NCBI RefSeq assembly: GCF_009184865.1
Contig: NZ_CP045096.1
Span: 2,356,001 to 2,420,000, forward strand
Source: Streptomyces phaeolivaceus
GTDB taxonomy: Bacteria > Actinomycetota > Actinomycetes > Streptomycetales > Streptomycetaceae
Reading direction: 5' to 3'
Length of the DNA stretch: 64,000 nucleotides
The notes under the pieces were generated by a model, which did no database searches, had not been told where the DNA came from, and was given only the letters and a program-made list of their open reading frames with translations. The translations under genes and the position numbers were made by a program. Positions 41,452 through 50,816 of the stretch are shown here, one piece after another (positions within the stretch are counted from its first letter, which is position 1; every line of letters starts with the position of its first letter).

Positions 41452-42987
41452 GTGACTGCTCTCACTCTCAGCACCGCCGCCGCGCCGGGCCTCCGGGTCG
41501 ACGCGATCGTGGTCGGTGTCGCGAAGGGCGCCAAGGCACCGGTCGTAGCGCCGGGTGCCGAGGCCGTGGACAAGGCGTACGACGGCAAGCTGGCCGACGT
41601 CCTCACGACTCTCGGCGCCTCGGGCGCGGAGGGCGAGGTGACGAAGCTGCCCGCGCCGTCCGGCTTCAAGGCGCCGCTCGTGGTGGCGGTGGGCCTGGGC
41701 GCGGTGCCCGAGAAGGACGGCTCGTTCGGCACGGAGGCGCTGCGCCGCGCGGCCGGTGCCGCTGCCCGCGCCCTGTCCGGGACGAAGAAGGCCGCGTTCA
41801 CGCTGCCCGTCCAGGCCGCCGACGCCGTGGCCGCCGTCGCCGAGGGCGCGCTGCTCGGCGCGTACTCCTTCGACGTCTACAAGGAGCTGGCGCCCGCGAA
41901 CAACGCCGCGAAGGCGAAGAACGGCAAGGCGCCGCTCGCCGAGGTCACCCTGCTCGGCGCGAAGCCCCGCGACAAGGCCCACAAGGCCGCCGCCGAGCGC
42001 GCGATCGCGGTGACCGAGGAGCTGAACCGCGCCCGCGACCTCATCAACACCCCGCCGAACGACCTCGACCCGGAGGCCTTCGCCGCCGTCGCGCAGACCG
42101 CGGGCAAGGAACACGGCATCAAGGTGACCGTGCTCGACGAGAAGGCGCTCGCCAAGGGCGGCTACGGCGGCATCCTCGGCGTCGGCGCGGGCTCCGCGGC
42201 CACGCCCCGGCTGGTGCAGCTGTCGTACACCCACTCCAAGGCGAAGAAGCACCTGGCGTTCGTCGGCAAGGGCATCACCTACGACTCGGGCGGTATCTCG
42301 CTGAAGCCCGCCGGGCACAACGAGACGATGAAGTGCGACATGAGCGGTGCCGCCGCCGTGTTCGCCGCGGTCGTCGCCGCCGCGCGCCTCGGCCTTGAGG
42401 TCAACGTCACGGGCTGGCTCGCCCTCGCCGAGAACATGCCGTCCGGCTCCGCCACCCGCCCGGGTGACGTGCTGCGCATGTACAGCGGCAAGACCGTCGA
42501 GGTGCTGAACACCGACGCGGAGGGCCGGCTCGTCCTCGCCGACGCGCTCGCCAAGGCCTCCGAGGACAAGCCGGACGCGATCGTCGACGTGGCGACGCTG
42601 ACCGGCGCGATGATGCTGGCGCTGGGCAACCGGACGTTCGGGATCATGGCCAACGACGACGCGTTCCGCTCCGCCGTGCACGAGGCGGCGGAGGAGTCGG
42701 GCGAGCCGGCGTGGCCGATGCCGCTGCCGGACCACCTGCGCAAGGGCATGGACTCCCCGACCGCCGACATCGCGAACATGGGCGAGCGCTACGGCGGCGG
42801 GCTCGTCGCCGGGCTCTTCCTGAAGGAGTTCGTGGGCGAGGGGATCACCTGGGCGCACCTGGACATCGCGGGGCCGGCGTTCAACGAGGGCGGGCCCTTC
42901 GGGTACACGCCCAAGGGGGGCACCGGGACGGCGGTGCGGACGCTGGTGCGGCTGGCCGAGCGGGCGGCCTCCGGCGACCTGGGGTGA
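41452..42987 (+). CDS. pepA: Leucyl aminopeptidase (M17)
   Basis: 511 residues. The N-terminal 180 residues form the M17 macro-like domain. The C-terminal catalytic domain has GKGITYDSGGISLKPAG (metal-binding Lys and Asp, near 273), MKCDMSGAAAV, and the family signature NTDAEGRL (near 352), then ATLTGAMM and GPAFNEGGPFGYTPKGGTG. A two-zinc hexameric peptidase that removes N-terminal residues in protein turnover. GTG at 41452 with a weak GGAAGCGAG upstream. Precedes lpdA by 321 bases with a half copy of repeat family A between them, so probably its own transcript. Confidence 0.95.
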   Translation: MTALTLSTAAAPGLRVDAIVVGVAKGAKAPVVAPGAEAVDKAYDGKLADVLTTLGASGAEGEVTKLPAPSGFKAPLVVAVGLGAVPEKDGSFGTEALRRAAGAAARALSGTKKAAFTLPVQAADAVAAVAEGALLGAYSFDVYKELAPANNAAKAKNGKAPLAEVTLLGAKPRDKAHKAAAERAIAVTEELNRARDLINTPPNDLDPEAFAAVAQTAGKEHGIKVTVLDEKALAKGGYGGILGVGAGSAATPRLVQLSYTHSKAKKHLAFVGKGITYDSGGISLKPAGHNETMKCDMSGAAAVFAAVVAAARLGLEVNVTGWLALAENMPSGSATRPGDVLRMYSGKTVEVLNTDAEGRLVLADALAKASEDKPDAIVDVATLTGAMMLALGNRTFGIMANDDAFRSAVHEAAEESGEPAWPMPLPDHLRKGMDSPTADIANMGERYGGGLVAGLFLKEFVGEGITWAHLDIAGPAFNEGGPFGYTPKGGTGTAVRTLVRLAERAASGDLG

Positions 42988-43043
42988 CATGCGGCGGCCT
43001 GGGCTGATGTTCGCCCAGGAGCTCGACGCCCGAGGAGCGTGGG

Positions 43044-43090
43044 CGACTGCGGGCCGGCTGTGGCCGGTCGCGCGGTTCCCCGCGCCCCTG
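43044..43090. repeat. Half copy of family A repeat
   Basis: Only one arm is present (CGGTCGCGCGGTTCCCCGCG core). It lies in the 321-base pepA-lpdA gap, which otherwise holds only the lpdA leader. Confidence 0.6.
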
Positions 43091-43308
43091 GGTCGGCTGT
43101 CCTCGGGCCGCGTCACGAAGCGCGGCGTCACATCCGAGCGTGTGGTGTCTCACACCCCGGCCCGGCGTCTCGTTCCCTCCCGACAAGTGCGAAGATGGGG
43201 CTCGGCAGGACAGGGCCCCCACCACAGGGCCGAAGAAGAGCGGCCGGACCCAGCCGCCGCGCGGTCATGGACGACCGGCGTACGGCGCACATGCATGGAG
43301 GACGTGAC

Positions 43309-44697
43309 GTGGCGAACGACGCCAGCACCGTTTTCGACCTAGTGATCCTCGGCGGTGGTAGCGGTGGTTACGCCGCGGCCCTGCGCGGGGCGCAGCTGGG
43401 CCTGGACGTCGCCCTGATCGAGAAGGACAAGGTCGGCGGCACCTGCCTGCACCGGGGATGCATTCCCACGAAGGCCCTGCTGCACGCGGGCGAGATCGCC
43501 GACCAGGCCCGCGAGAGCGAGCAGTTCGGTGTGAAGGCCACCTTCGAGGGCATCGACGTGCCCGCCGTGCACAAGTACAAGGACGGCGTGATCTCGGGCC
43601 TGTACAAGGGGCTCCAGGGGCTCATCGCCTCCCGCAAGGTCACCTACATCGAGGGTGAGGGCCGTCTCTCCTCCCCCACCTCCGTCGACGTCAACGGCCA
43701 GCGTGTCCAGGGCCGTCACGTCCTGCTGGCGACCGGCTCCGTGCCGAAGTCGCTGCCGGGCCTGGAGATCGACGGCAACCGGATCATCTCCTCGGACCAC
43801 GCCCTCGTCCTGGACCGCGTGCCGAAGTCCGCGATCGTCCTCGGCGGCGGTGTCATCGGCGTCGAGTTCGCCTCCGCCTGGAAGTCCTTCGGGACGGACG
43901 TCACGGTCATCGAGGGCCTGAAGCACCTCGTCCCCGTCGAGGACGAGAACTCCTCCAAGCTTCTTGAGCGCGCGTTCCGCAAGCGCGGCATCAAGTTCAA
44001 CCTGGGCACCTTCTTCTCGAAGGCCGAGTACACCCAGGACGGTGTCAAGGTCACCCTCGCCGACGGCAAGGAGTTCGAGGCCGAGGTGCTGCTGGTGGCC
44101 GTCGGCCGCGGGCCCGTCTCCGCCGGTCTCGGCTACGAGGAGCAGGGCGTCGCGATCGACCGCGGCTACGTCCTGGTCGACGAGTACATGCGCACCAACG
44201 TTCCGACCGTCTCCGCCGTCGGTGACCTGGTCCCGACGCTCCAGCTCGCGCACGTCGGCTTCGCCGAGGGCATCCTGGTGGCGGAGCGTCTGGCCGGCCT
44301 CAAGGCCGTGCCGATCGACTACGACGGTGTCCCGCGGGTGACGTACTGCCACCCGGAGGTCGCCTCCGTGGGCATCACCGAGGCCAAGGCCAAGGAGATC
44401 TACGGCGCGGACAAGGTCGTCGCTCTGAAGTACAACCTCGCGGGCAACGGCAAGAGCAAGATCCTGAACACCTCGGGCGAGATCAAGCTCGTCCAGGTCA
44501 AGGACGGTGCCGTGGTCGGCGTCCACATGGTCGGCGACCGCATGGGCGAGCAGGTGGGCGAGGCCCAGCTGATCTACAACTGGGAAGCCCTCCCCGCCGA
44601 GGTCGCCCAGCTCATCCACGCCCACCCGACGCAGAACGAGGCGCTCGGCGAGGCCCACCTGGCCCTCGCGGGCAAGCCGCTGCACTCGCACGACTGA
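43309..44697 (+). CDS. lpdA: Dihydrolipoamide dehydrogenase (E3)
   Basis: 462 residues. FAD-binding LVILGGGSGGYAAALRGAQLG, the redox disulfide in GGTCLHRGCIPTKA (CX4C, near 43-48), NAD-binding IVLGGGVIGVEFASAW (near 178), AVGDL FAD motif (SAVGDLVPTLQLAH), and the C-terminal catalytic HAHPTQNE. It reoxidises lipoyl groups of the 2-oxoacid dehydrogenase E2 chains. GTG at 43309 with GGAGG seven bases upstream is preferred to an in-frame ATG at 43291. Sixty bases before sucB, so lpdA-sucB form one operon. Confidence 0.96.
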   Translation: MANDASTVFDLVILGGGSGGYAAALRGAQLGLDVALIEKDKVGGTCLHRGCIPTKALLHAGEIADQARESEQFGVKATFEGIDVPAVHKYKDGVISGLYKGLQGLIASRKVTYIEGEGRLSSPTSVDVNGQRVQGRHVLLATGSVPKSLPGLEIDGNRIISSDHALVLDRVPKSAIVLGGGVIGVEFASAWKSFGTDVTVIEGLKHLVPVEDENSSKLLERAFRKRGIKFNLGTFFSKAEYTQDGVKVTLADGKEFEAEVLLVAVGRGPVSAGLGYEEQGVAIDRGYVLVDEYMRTNVPTVSAVGDLVPTLQLAHVGFAEGILVAERLAGLKAVPIDYDGVPRVTYCHPEVASVGITEAKAKEIYGADKVVALKYNLAGNGKSKILNTSGEIKLVQVKDGAVVGVHMVGDRMGEQVGEAQLIYNWEALPAEVAQLIHAHPTQNEALGEAHLALAGKPLHSHD

Positions 44698-44757
44698 CCC
44701 CTCGGTCGACGAAGCGACGATCCAGACTTCCGCAATCGTTAAGGAGCAACAGAAACC

Positions 44758-46563
44758 ATGGCGGTTTCCGTAACCCTTCCGGCGCTCGGCGAGAGCGTCA
44801 CCGAGGGCACTGTCACCCGCTGGCTGAAGGCCGAGGGTGAGCGCGTAGAGGCCGACGAGCCGCTGCTCGAAGTGTCGACCGACAAGGTCGACACCGAGAT
44901 CCCCTCCCCGGTCGCCGGCATCCTGGCGTCCATCAAGGTCGCCGAGGACGAGACGGTCGAGGTCGGCGCCGAGCTGGCCCTGATCGACGACGGCTCGGGC
45001 GCGCCCGCCGCCGCCCCGGCCCCCGCCGCCGAGGAGGCTCCGGCTCCGGCCGCCGAGCCCGCCCCGGCCGCGCCCTCCACCGAGCAGGCCGCCCCCGCGC
45101 CGGCCCCGACCGCCGAGGCGGCCACCGGCGGCGGCTCCGCCGAGGGCACCGACGTGGTCCTCCCGGCGCTCGGCGAGTCCGTCACCGAGGGCACCGTCAC
45201 CCGCTGGCTGAAGGAGGTCGGCGACTCCGTCGAGGCCGACGAGCCGCTCCTCGAGGTCTCCACGGACAAGGTCGACACCGAGATCCCGGCGCCCACCTCC
45301 GGTGTGCTCCTGGAGATCACGGTCGCCGAGGACGAGACCGCCGAGGTCGGCGCCAAGCTGGCCGTCATCGGTGCCCCGGGTGCCGCTCCGGCCGCTGCCC
45401 CGGCTCCGGCCGCCCCGGCTCCGGCGCCCGCCGCCGCCGCCCCGGCCCCGCCGGCCCCCGCGCCCGCCCCGGCCGCCCCCGCGGCTCCGGCCCCGGCGCC
45501 CGCGCCGGTGGCTCCCGCCGCTCCGGCGCCCGCGCCCGCCGCCGCCGCCCCGGCGGCTCCGGCCGCCGCGCCCGCCCCGGTCACCCCGGCTCCGGCCGCC
45601 GCGTCCGCCGCCGCCCAGGCGACCGACGAGGGTGCCTACGTCACCCCGCTGGTGCGCAAGCTCGCCGCCGAGAACGGTGTCGACCTGGGCTCCGTCAAGG
45701 GCACCGGCGTCGGTGGCCGTATCCGCAAGCAGGACGTCATCGCCGCCGCCGAGGCCGCGAAGGCGGCTGCCGCCGCGCCGGCTCCGGCCGCCGCCCCGGC
45801 CGCCCCCGCGGCCAAGAAGGCGCCGACCCTGGAGGCCTCTCCCCTCCGTGGCCAGACCGTCAAGATGCCGCGCATCCGCAAGGTCATCGGCGACAACATG
45901 GTCAAGGCGCTGCACGAGCAGGCGCAGCTGTCCTCGGTCGTCGAGGTCGACGTCACGCGGCTGATGCGGCTGCGCGCGCGGGCCAAGGACTCCTTCGCGG
46001 CCCGTGAGGGCGTCAAGCTCTCCCCGATGCCGTTCTTCGTCAAGGCCGCGGCCCAGGCGCTGAAGGCGCACGCGCCGATCAACGCCCGGATCAACGAGGC
46101 CGAGGGCACGATCACCTACTTCGACGCCGAGAACATCGGTATCGCGGTGGACTCCGAGAAGGGCCTGATGACCCCGGTCATCAAGGGCGCCGGCGACCTC
46201 AACATCGCCGGTATCGCCAAGGCCACCGCCGATCTGGCGGGCAAGGTCCGGGCGAACAAGATCACGCCGGACGAGCTGTCCGGTGCGACCTTCACCATCT
46301 CCAACACCGGTTCGCGCGGCGCGCTCTTCGACACGATCATCGTGCCGCCGAACCAGGTCGCGATCCTCGGCATCGGCGCCACGGTCAAGCGCCCCGCCGT
46401 GATCGAGACGGAGGAGGGCACGGTCATCGGCGTCCGCGACATGACGTACCTGACCCTCTCCTACGACCACCGTCTGGTCGACGGCGCCGACGCGGCCCGT
46501 TACCTGACGGCCGTCAAGGCGATCCTGGAGGCGGGCGAGTTCGAGGTCGAGCTCGGCCTGTAG
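44758..46563 (+). CDS. sucB: 2-oxoacid dehydrogenase E2 (dihydrolipoyl succinyl/acetyltransferase) with two lipoyl domains
   Basis: 601 residues. Two lipoyl domains (about 1-80 and 128-205), each with the lipoylated Lys in [10 protein letters not shown]. Ala/Pro linkers follow; the second (about 205-290) is unusually long and nearly pure Ala/Pro. Peripheral-subunit binding domain at about 292-330 ([17 protein letters not shown]...GRIRKQDV) and catalytic domain from about 365 with [15 protein letters not shown]. In actinobacteria one E2 often serves both pyruvate and 2-oxoglutarate complexes; pairing with aceE downstream fits that. ATG at 44758 with AAGGAG. Ends at a strong terminator. Confidence 0.93.
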   Translation: MAVSVTLPALGESVTEGTVTRWLKAEGERVEADEPLLEVSTDKVDTEIPSPVAGILASIKVAEDETVEVGAELALIDDGSGAPAAAPAPAAEEAPAPAAEPAPAAPSTEQAAPAPAPTAEAATGGGSAEGTDVVLPALGESVTEGTVTRWLKEVGDSVEADEPLLEVSTDKVDTEIPAPTSGVLLEITVAEDETAEVGAKLAVIGAPGAAPAAAPAPAAPAPAPAAAAPAPPAPAPAPAAPAAPAPAPAPVAPAAPAPAPAAAAPAAPAAAPAPVTPAPAAASAAAQATDEGAYVTPLVRKLAAENGVDLGSVKGTGVGGRIRKQDVIAAAEAAKAAAAAPAPAAAPAAPAAKKAPTLEASPLRGQTVKMPRIRKVIGDNMVKALHEQAQLSSVVEVDVTRLMRLRARAKDSFAAREGVKLSPMPFFVKAAAQALKAHAPINARINEAEGTITYFDAENIGIAVDSEKGLMTPVIKGAGDLNIAGIAKATADLAGKVRANKITPDELSGATFTISNTGSRGALFDTIIVPPNQVAILGIGATVKRPAVIETEEGTVIGVRDMTYLTLSYDHRLVDGADAARYLTAVKAILEAGEFEVELGL

Positions 46564-46584
46564 CCCCCTGGGTACAAGCGGTAC

Positions 46585-46624
46585 GGCGGTGCCCCGTCCG
46601 GAGTTCTCCGGGCGGGGCACCGCC
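46585..46624 (+). terminator. Terminator of lpdA-sucB
   Basis: 19-bp stem (46585-46603 with 46606-46624) with one G-T wobble and a tight two-base turn, 22 bases after the sucB stop. Confidence 0.85.
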
Positions 46625-46766
46625 GCGTTCACGGCGGGTTCCGGACGGGCCCCCGAGCCTGGCCGGTACGGGTCTTTACAAACCGGCCCCCCAGGGGAGC
46701 GTGTAAGTCTCGTCTCACCTGCGCCAAAGCGCCCCCATGCGCCTCTCCACCGGAGGGCCACGGCTT

Positions 46767-46784
46767 TATTGTCTAGAGGTCAAC
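46767..46784 (+). promoter_or_regulatory. Candidate promoter and operator of the GntR gene
   Basis: TATTGT (46767-46772) could be the -10; it runs into TCTAGA (46772-46777) and TTGTCTAGAGGTCAA, an imperfect TTG...CAA inverted repeat. GntR regulators often bind TCTAGA-centred sites, so autoregulation is possible. Confidence 0.35.
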
Positions 46785-46831
46785 GCCCTTGGGGCCCGTC
46801 CCCGCGCCGGTCCCCCGCCGAAGGAGCCCGC

Positions 46832-47473
46832 ATGACCACCGCGCCCGTCGTCCACTCGCTGCGCGAACAGATCCGCGAGCACATCGTGGAGGGGATCGTG
46901 AGCGGGCGGTGGAAGCCGGGTGAGCGGATCGTGGAGCGGCGGATCGCGACCGAGCTGGAGGTCAGCCAGACTCCCGTGCGGGAGGCGTTGCGTGAGCTGG
47001 AGTCGCTGCGGTTGATCGAATCCGCGCCGAACAAGGGCGTACGGGTGCGGAATCTGACCGCCGCCGATCTGGAGGAGAGCTACCCGGTGCGGGCCGGGCT
47101 AGAGGCGATCGCGGCGGAGCTGGCGGCGGAGCGGCTGGCGGAGGACTGCTCGGCGCTGGAGCCGCATGTGGCCGCGCTGTACGAGGCGGACCGCAACGCG
47201 GACGGTACGTCCCAGGTGCGGCACACGGTGGCGTTCCACCGCGAGCTGGTGCGGGCGGCGGGGAACTCGGTGCTGCTGCACACATGGGAGGGGCTCGGCA
47301 TCGAGGTCTTCACGGCGCTGTCGATCCGCTGGCTGGGTACGGTCCAGCAGTCGTACGCCGAGGAGCACGAGGAGCTGGTCGCGGCCTTCCGCCGCCGCGA
47401 CCCGCGGATCGCCGACCTGGTCAAGTCCCACGTGTTGGGCTGCGCCCCGCACACGGACGACGAGCCTGCGTAG
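46832..47473 (+). CDS. GntR-family transcriptional regulator (FadR/FCD subfamily)
   Basis: 213 residues. Winged helix-turn-helix at about 8-75 (IVSGRWKPGERIVERRIATELEVSQTPVREALRELESLRLI, with the family's TPVREAL). The FCD effector domain follows with the Asp/His pattern for a metal or carboxylate ligand (AFHRELVRAAGN near 130; FRRRDP near 190). This subfamily often senses organic acids. Placed between sucB and aceE it may control either, in the manner of PdhR, but that is inference. ATG at 46832 with AAGGAG five bases upstream. Confidence 0.92.
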   Translation: MTTAPVVHSLREQIREHIVEGIVSGRWKPGERIVERRIATELEVSQTPVREALRELESLRLIESAPNKGVRVRNLTAADLEESYPVRAGLEAIAAELAAERLAEDCSALEPHVAALYEADRNADGTSQVRHTVAFHRELVRAAGNSVLLHTWEGLGIEVFTALSIRWLGTVQQSYAEEHEELVAAFRRRDPRIADLVKSHVLGCAPHTDDEPA

Positions 47474-47481
47474 TTCTTCGA

Positions 47482-47600
47482 CCGCGGGTGAGTGGGGGCT
47501 GGTCGCGCGGTTCCCCGCGCCCCTTGGTCACCCGGGCTCACCCCATGCTCTTGAGGGGCGCGGGGAACTGCGCGAGCAACCACGACGGACCCGCACCCGC
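47482..47600. repeat. Long inverted repeat, family A copy
   Basis: Arms CCGCGGGTGAGTGGGGGCTG...TTCCCCGCGCCCC and complement, starting nine bases after the GntR stop. The rest of this 412-base gap (to 47885) holds the aceE control region. Confidence 0.75.
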
Positions 47601-47749
47601 CCACGCACCCCAACCGCCCCCCTTGAGCGCATCCCCGCTCAAACGCCGCCCCACCTGCAGAAACCCGGGCTCACCAAGGCACCCGGTGTCGTCGCAGAAG
47701 GCACCCCGTGCCGACTTTCTCGTGATCAAGATATTTTGCCCGCAACCCT

Positions 47750-47779
47750 TTGATCGATCATCGATCAGCGGGTTACAGT
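47750..47779 (+). promoter_or_regulatory. aceE promoter with perfect 17-bp palindromic operator
   Basis: -35 TTGATC (47750-47755), 18-bp spacer, -10 TACAGT (47774-47779). A perfect palindrome TGATCGAT-C-ATCGATCA (47751-47767) overlaps the -35 and spacer, so a bound regulator would block RNA polymerase. The leader to the ATG is about 100 nt. This is the clearest operator in the window. Confidence 0.65.
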
Positions 47780-47885
47780 CGCCGACGGACCTCCACCGAG
47801 GTCCCCGCCCTGTCCTGCCAAAGACCAAGGGCACCCCCGAACCCTTACAGATGAGGGAACCCCCTTCGACTGAGGAGGCGGCGCA

Positions 47886-50588
47886 ATGACCGACCCCAAC
47901 GCCATCCAGCCGAGCGCGCTCGACCAGCTCCCCGACCGTGATCCGGAGGAGACCGCCGAATGGCAGGCCTCGCTGGACGCCGTCACCAAGGCGGCCGGGC
48001 CGCACCGCGCGGCGTACCTGATGCGCCGCACCCTGGAGCGTGCGGAGGGCAACGGCATCGCGCTGCCCAAGCTGCTCGAGACGGACTACGTCAACACCAT
48101 CCCCACCGCCGCCGAGCCGGCCGTCCCCGGTGACGAGGCGCTGGAGCGCCGTATCACCGCGTGGAACCGCTGGAACGCCGCCGCGATGGTGACCCGTGGC
48201 TCCAAGTACGGCGTCGGCGGCCACATCGCCACCTTCGCCTCCGCGGCCTGGCTCTACGAGACCGGCTTCAACCACTTCTTCAAAGGCAAAGAGGCCGACG
48301 GCTCGGGCGACCAGCTCTACATCCAGGGCCACGCCTCCCCCGGTATCTACGCCCGCGCCTTCCTCGACGGCCGCCTGAACGAGTCGCACCTCGACAACTT
48401 CCGCCGCGAGTCCGCCGGCGACGGCCTCCCGTCGTACCCGCACCCGCGCCGCCTTCCCTGGCTGTGGGAGTTCCCGACGGTGAGCATGGGCCTCGGCCCC
48501 CTCTCCGCCATCTACCAGGCGCGCTTCAACCGCTATCTCACCAGCCGCGGCATCAAGGACGTCTCGAACTCGCACGTCTGGGCGTTCCTCGGCGACGGCG
48601 AGATGGACGAGCCGGAGTCCACGGCGGCACTCGCCCTGGCCTCCCGTGAGGGTCTCGACAACCTCACCTTCGTCATCAACTGCAACCTCCAGCGCCTCGA
48701 CGGCCCGGTCCGCGCGAACTTCAAGATCGTGCAGGAGCTGGAGGCCCAGTTCCGGGGCGCCGGCTGGAACGTGGTCAAGTCGCTGTGGGGCTCCGCCTGG
48801 GACGAGCTGTTCCAGCTCGACACCACGGGCGCGCTGGTCCGCCGCCTCCGCGAGGTGCCGGACGCGCAGGTGCAGACGTACCAGACCCGGGACGCCGCCT
48901 ACATCCGCCAGGACTTCTTCGGCAAGGACCCGGCGCTCGTCGAGCTGGCGAAGCTGCTGAGCGACGACAAGATCCTGGAGTGTTTCCACCTCTCGCGCGG
49001 TGGTCACGAGGCGCGCAAGGTGTACGCCGCGTACAAGGCCGCCGTCGAGTTCAAGGGCGCGCCGACCGTCATCCTGGCGCAGACCGTCAAGGGCTTCACC
49101 CTCGGCGAGGGCTTCGCGTCGAAGAACGCCAACCACCAGATGAAGAAGCTGTCGACGGACGAGTTCAAGCAGATGCGTGATCTGCTCGAACTCCCCATCA
49201 AGGACAGCGACTTCGTCGACGGGGTGGTGCCCTACGGCCACCCGGGCGCCGACTCCGCCGAGGTCCGCTACCTCCAGGAGCGCCGCGCCGCCCTCGGCGG
49301 TCCCGCCCCGGCCCGCCGTACGCACGCGCTGGCGCCCCTCCCGGCCGCCGCCGACAAGACCTTCGCCTCCTTCGACAAGGGCTCCGGCTCCCAGAACGTG
49401 GCGACGACCATGGCCTTCGTCCGCCTGGTCAAGGACCTGGTCCGCGACAAGCAGACCGGCCGCCGCTGGGTGCCGATCGTCCCCGACGAGGCCCGCACCT
49501 TCGGCATGGAGAGCCTCTTCCCGTCCCTCGGGATCTACTCCCCCAAGGGCCAGACGTACGAGCCGGTCGACCGTGACCAGCTGATGTACTACAAGGAGGC
49601 CAAGGACGGGCAGATCCTCAACGAGGGGATCACCGAGGCCGGTTCCATGGCCGACTTCATCGCCGCCTCGACGTCGTACGCGACGCACGGCGAGGCGATG
49701 ATCCCGTTCTACATCTTCTACTCGATGTTCGGCTGGCAGCGGACCGCCGACCAGATGTGGCAGCTCGGCGACCAGCTCGGCCGCGGCTTCCTCGTCGGCG
49801 CCACGGCCGGCCGTACGACGCTGACGGGCGAGGGCCTGCAGCACGCCGACGGCCACTCTCCGGTGATCGCGGCGACGAACCCGGCGGCGCTGACGTACGA
49901 CCCGGCGTTCGCGTACGAGGTCGCGGTGATCGTGAAGGACGGTCTGCGCCGTATGTACGGCGAGGCCGCGCCCGGCGAGGACCCGAACGTCTTCTACTAC
50001 CTGACCGTGTACAACGAGCCGCTGCCGCAGCCCGCGAAGCCGGGCGTGGCCGGGGTGGACGAGGGCATCGTCAAGGGCCTGTACCGCTTCAACACGGCCG
50101 AGTCGGCGGGCCTGTCCCCGGTGGCGAACGCGCCGCGCGTGCAGCTGCTCGGCTCCGGTACGGCGATCCACTGGGCCCTGGAGGCGCAGAAGCTGCTCGC
50201 GGAGGAGTGGGGGGTGGCGGCCGATGTCTGGTCGGCGACCTCCTGGAGCGAACTGCGGCGGGACGCGCTGGACGCGGACGCGGCGCTGCTGCGCGGCGAG
50301 GAGCGGGTGCCGTACGTCCGGCAGGCGCTCCAGGGTGCGGAGGGGCCGGTGCTGGCGGTCTCCGACTACATGCGGCAGGTGCCGGACCAGATCGCGCAGT
50401 GGGTGGAGCAGGACTACTCCTCGCTGGGTGCGGACGGTTTCGGCCTCTCCGACACCCGTGAGGCCGCGCGTCGTCACTTCGGGGTCGACGCGCAGTCCGT
50501 GGTCGTCGCGGCGCTCGCGCAGCTTGCCCGGCGTGGTGAGGTCAAGGCGACGGCGGTGAAGGAAGCGCGGGAGCGGTACGGGCTGTAG
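47886..50588 (+). CDS. aceE: Pyruvate dehydrogenase E1 component (homodimeric)
   Basis: 900 residues, the usual length of single-chain PDH E1. Thiamine diphosphate motif GDGEMDEPES...NLTFVINCNLQRLDGP (near 237-275), HASPGIYARAFLDGRL, and the transketolase-like second half with EARTFGMESLFPS, EGITEAGSM and TLTGEGLQHADGHSP. It decarboxylates pyruvate and acetylates the lipoyl groups of E2. ATG at 47886 behind GAGGAGG. Single-gene unit with its own regulated promoter, followed by a family A repeat. E2 and E3 partners are sucB and lpdA just upstream, lipoylation enzymes lipB/lipA downstream. Confidence 0.96.
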   Translation: MTDPNAIQPSALDQLPDRDPEETAEWQASLDAVTKAAGPHRAAYLMRRTLERAEGNGIALPKLLETDYVNTIPTAAEPAVPGDEALERRITAWNRWNAAAMVTRGSKYGVGGHIATFASAAWLYETGFNHFFKGKEADGSGDQLYIQGHASPGIYARAFLDGRLNESHLDNFRRESAGDGLPSYPHPRRLPWLWEFPTVSMGLGPLSAIYQARFNRYLTSRGIKDVSNSHVWAFLGDGEMDEPESTAALALASREGLDNLTFVINCNLQRLDGPVRANFKIVQELEAQFRGAGWNVVKSLWGSAWDELFQLDTTGALVRRLREVPDAQVQTYQTRDAAYIRQDFFGKDPALVELAKLLSDDKILECFHLSRGGHEARKVYAAYKAAVEFKGAPTVILAQTVKGFTLGEGFASKNANHQMKKLSTDEFKQMRDLLELPIKDSDFVDGVVPYGHPGADSAEVRYLQERRAALGGPAPARRTHALAPLPAAADKTFASFDKGSGSQNVATTMAFVRLVKDLVRDKQTGRRWVPIVPDEARTFGMESLFPSLGIYSPKGQTYEPVDRDQLMYYKEAKDGQILNEGITEAGSMADFIAASTSYATHGEAMIPFYIFYSMFGWQRTADQMWQLGDQLGRGFLVGATAGRTTLTGEGLQHADGHSPVIAATNPAALTYDPAFAYEVAVIVKDGLRRMYGEAAPGEDPNVFYYLTVYNEPLPQPAKPGVAGVDEGIVKGLYRFNTAESAGLSPVANAPRVQLLGSGTAIHWALEAQKLLAEEWGVAADVWSATSWSELRRDALDADAALLRGEERVPYVRQALQGAEGPVLAVSDYMRQVPDQIAQWVEQDYSSLGADGFGLSDTREAARRHFGVDAQSVVVAALAQLARRGEVKATAVKEARERYGL

Positions 50589-50621
50589 GGGGCGAGGGCG
50601 CCTCATGGCTCGGGGGCGCGG

Positions 50622-50777
50622 GTCGTCGGCGGGTGCGGGTGCGTGGGGCTTCTCGCGCAGTTCCCCGCGCCCCTGAAAAAGCGGGCTGCGCCCTGCTTTT
50701 TCGGCCCGAACGGGTCGTAGGCCCTTGAGGGGCGCGGGGAACCGCGCGAGAAGCCCCACGCACCCGCGCCCGACAAC
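50622..50777. repeat. Long inverted repeat, family A copy in inverted orientation
   Basis: Outer arms GTCGTCGGCGGGTGCGGGTG...CTTCTCGCGC and complement. The asymmetric centre (GAAAAAGCGGGCTGCGCCC...GTAGGCCCTT) is the reverse complement of the centres at 56761-56912 and 61190-61340. Begins 34 bases after the aceE stop. Confidence 0.8.
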
Positions 50778-50816
50778 GCACCCCGCACTGTCACCCCCGC
50801 CCGGCATCATGGCCGC

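Noticed and set aside
43339..46761. Long minus-strand open frame opposite lpdA and sucB
   Set aside because: Low-complexity Gly/Arg translation, antisense to two well-recognised genes.
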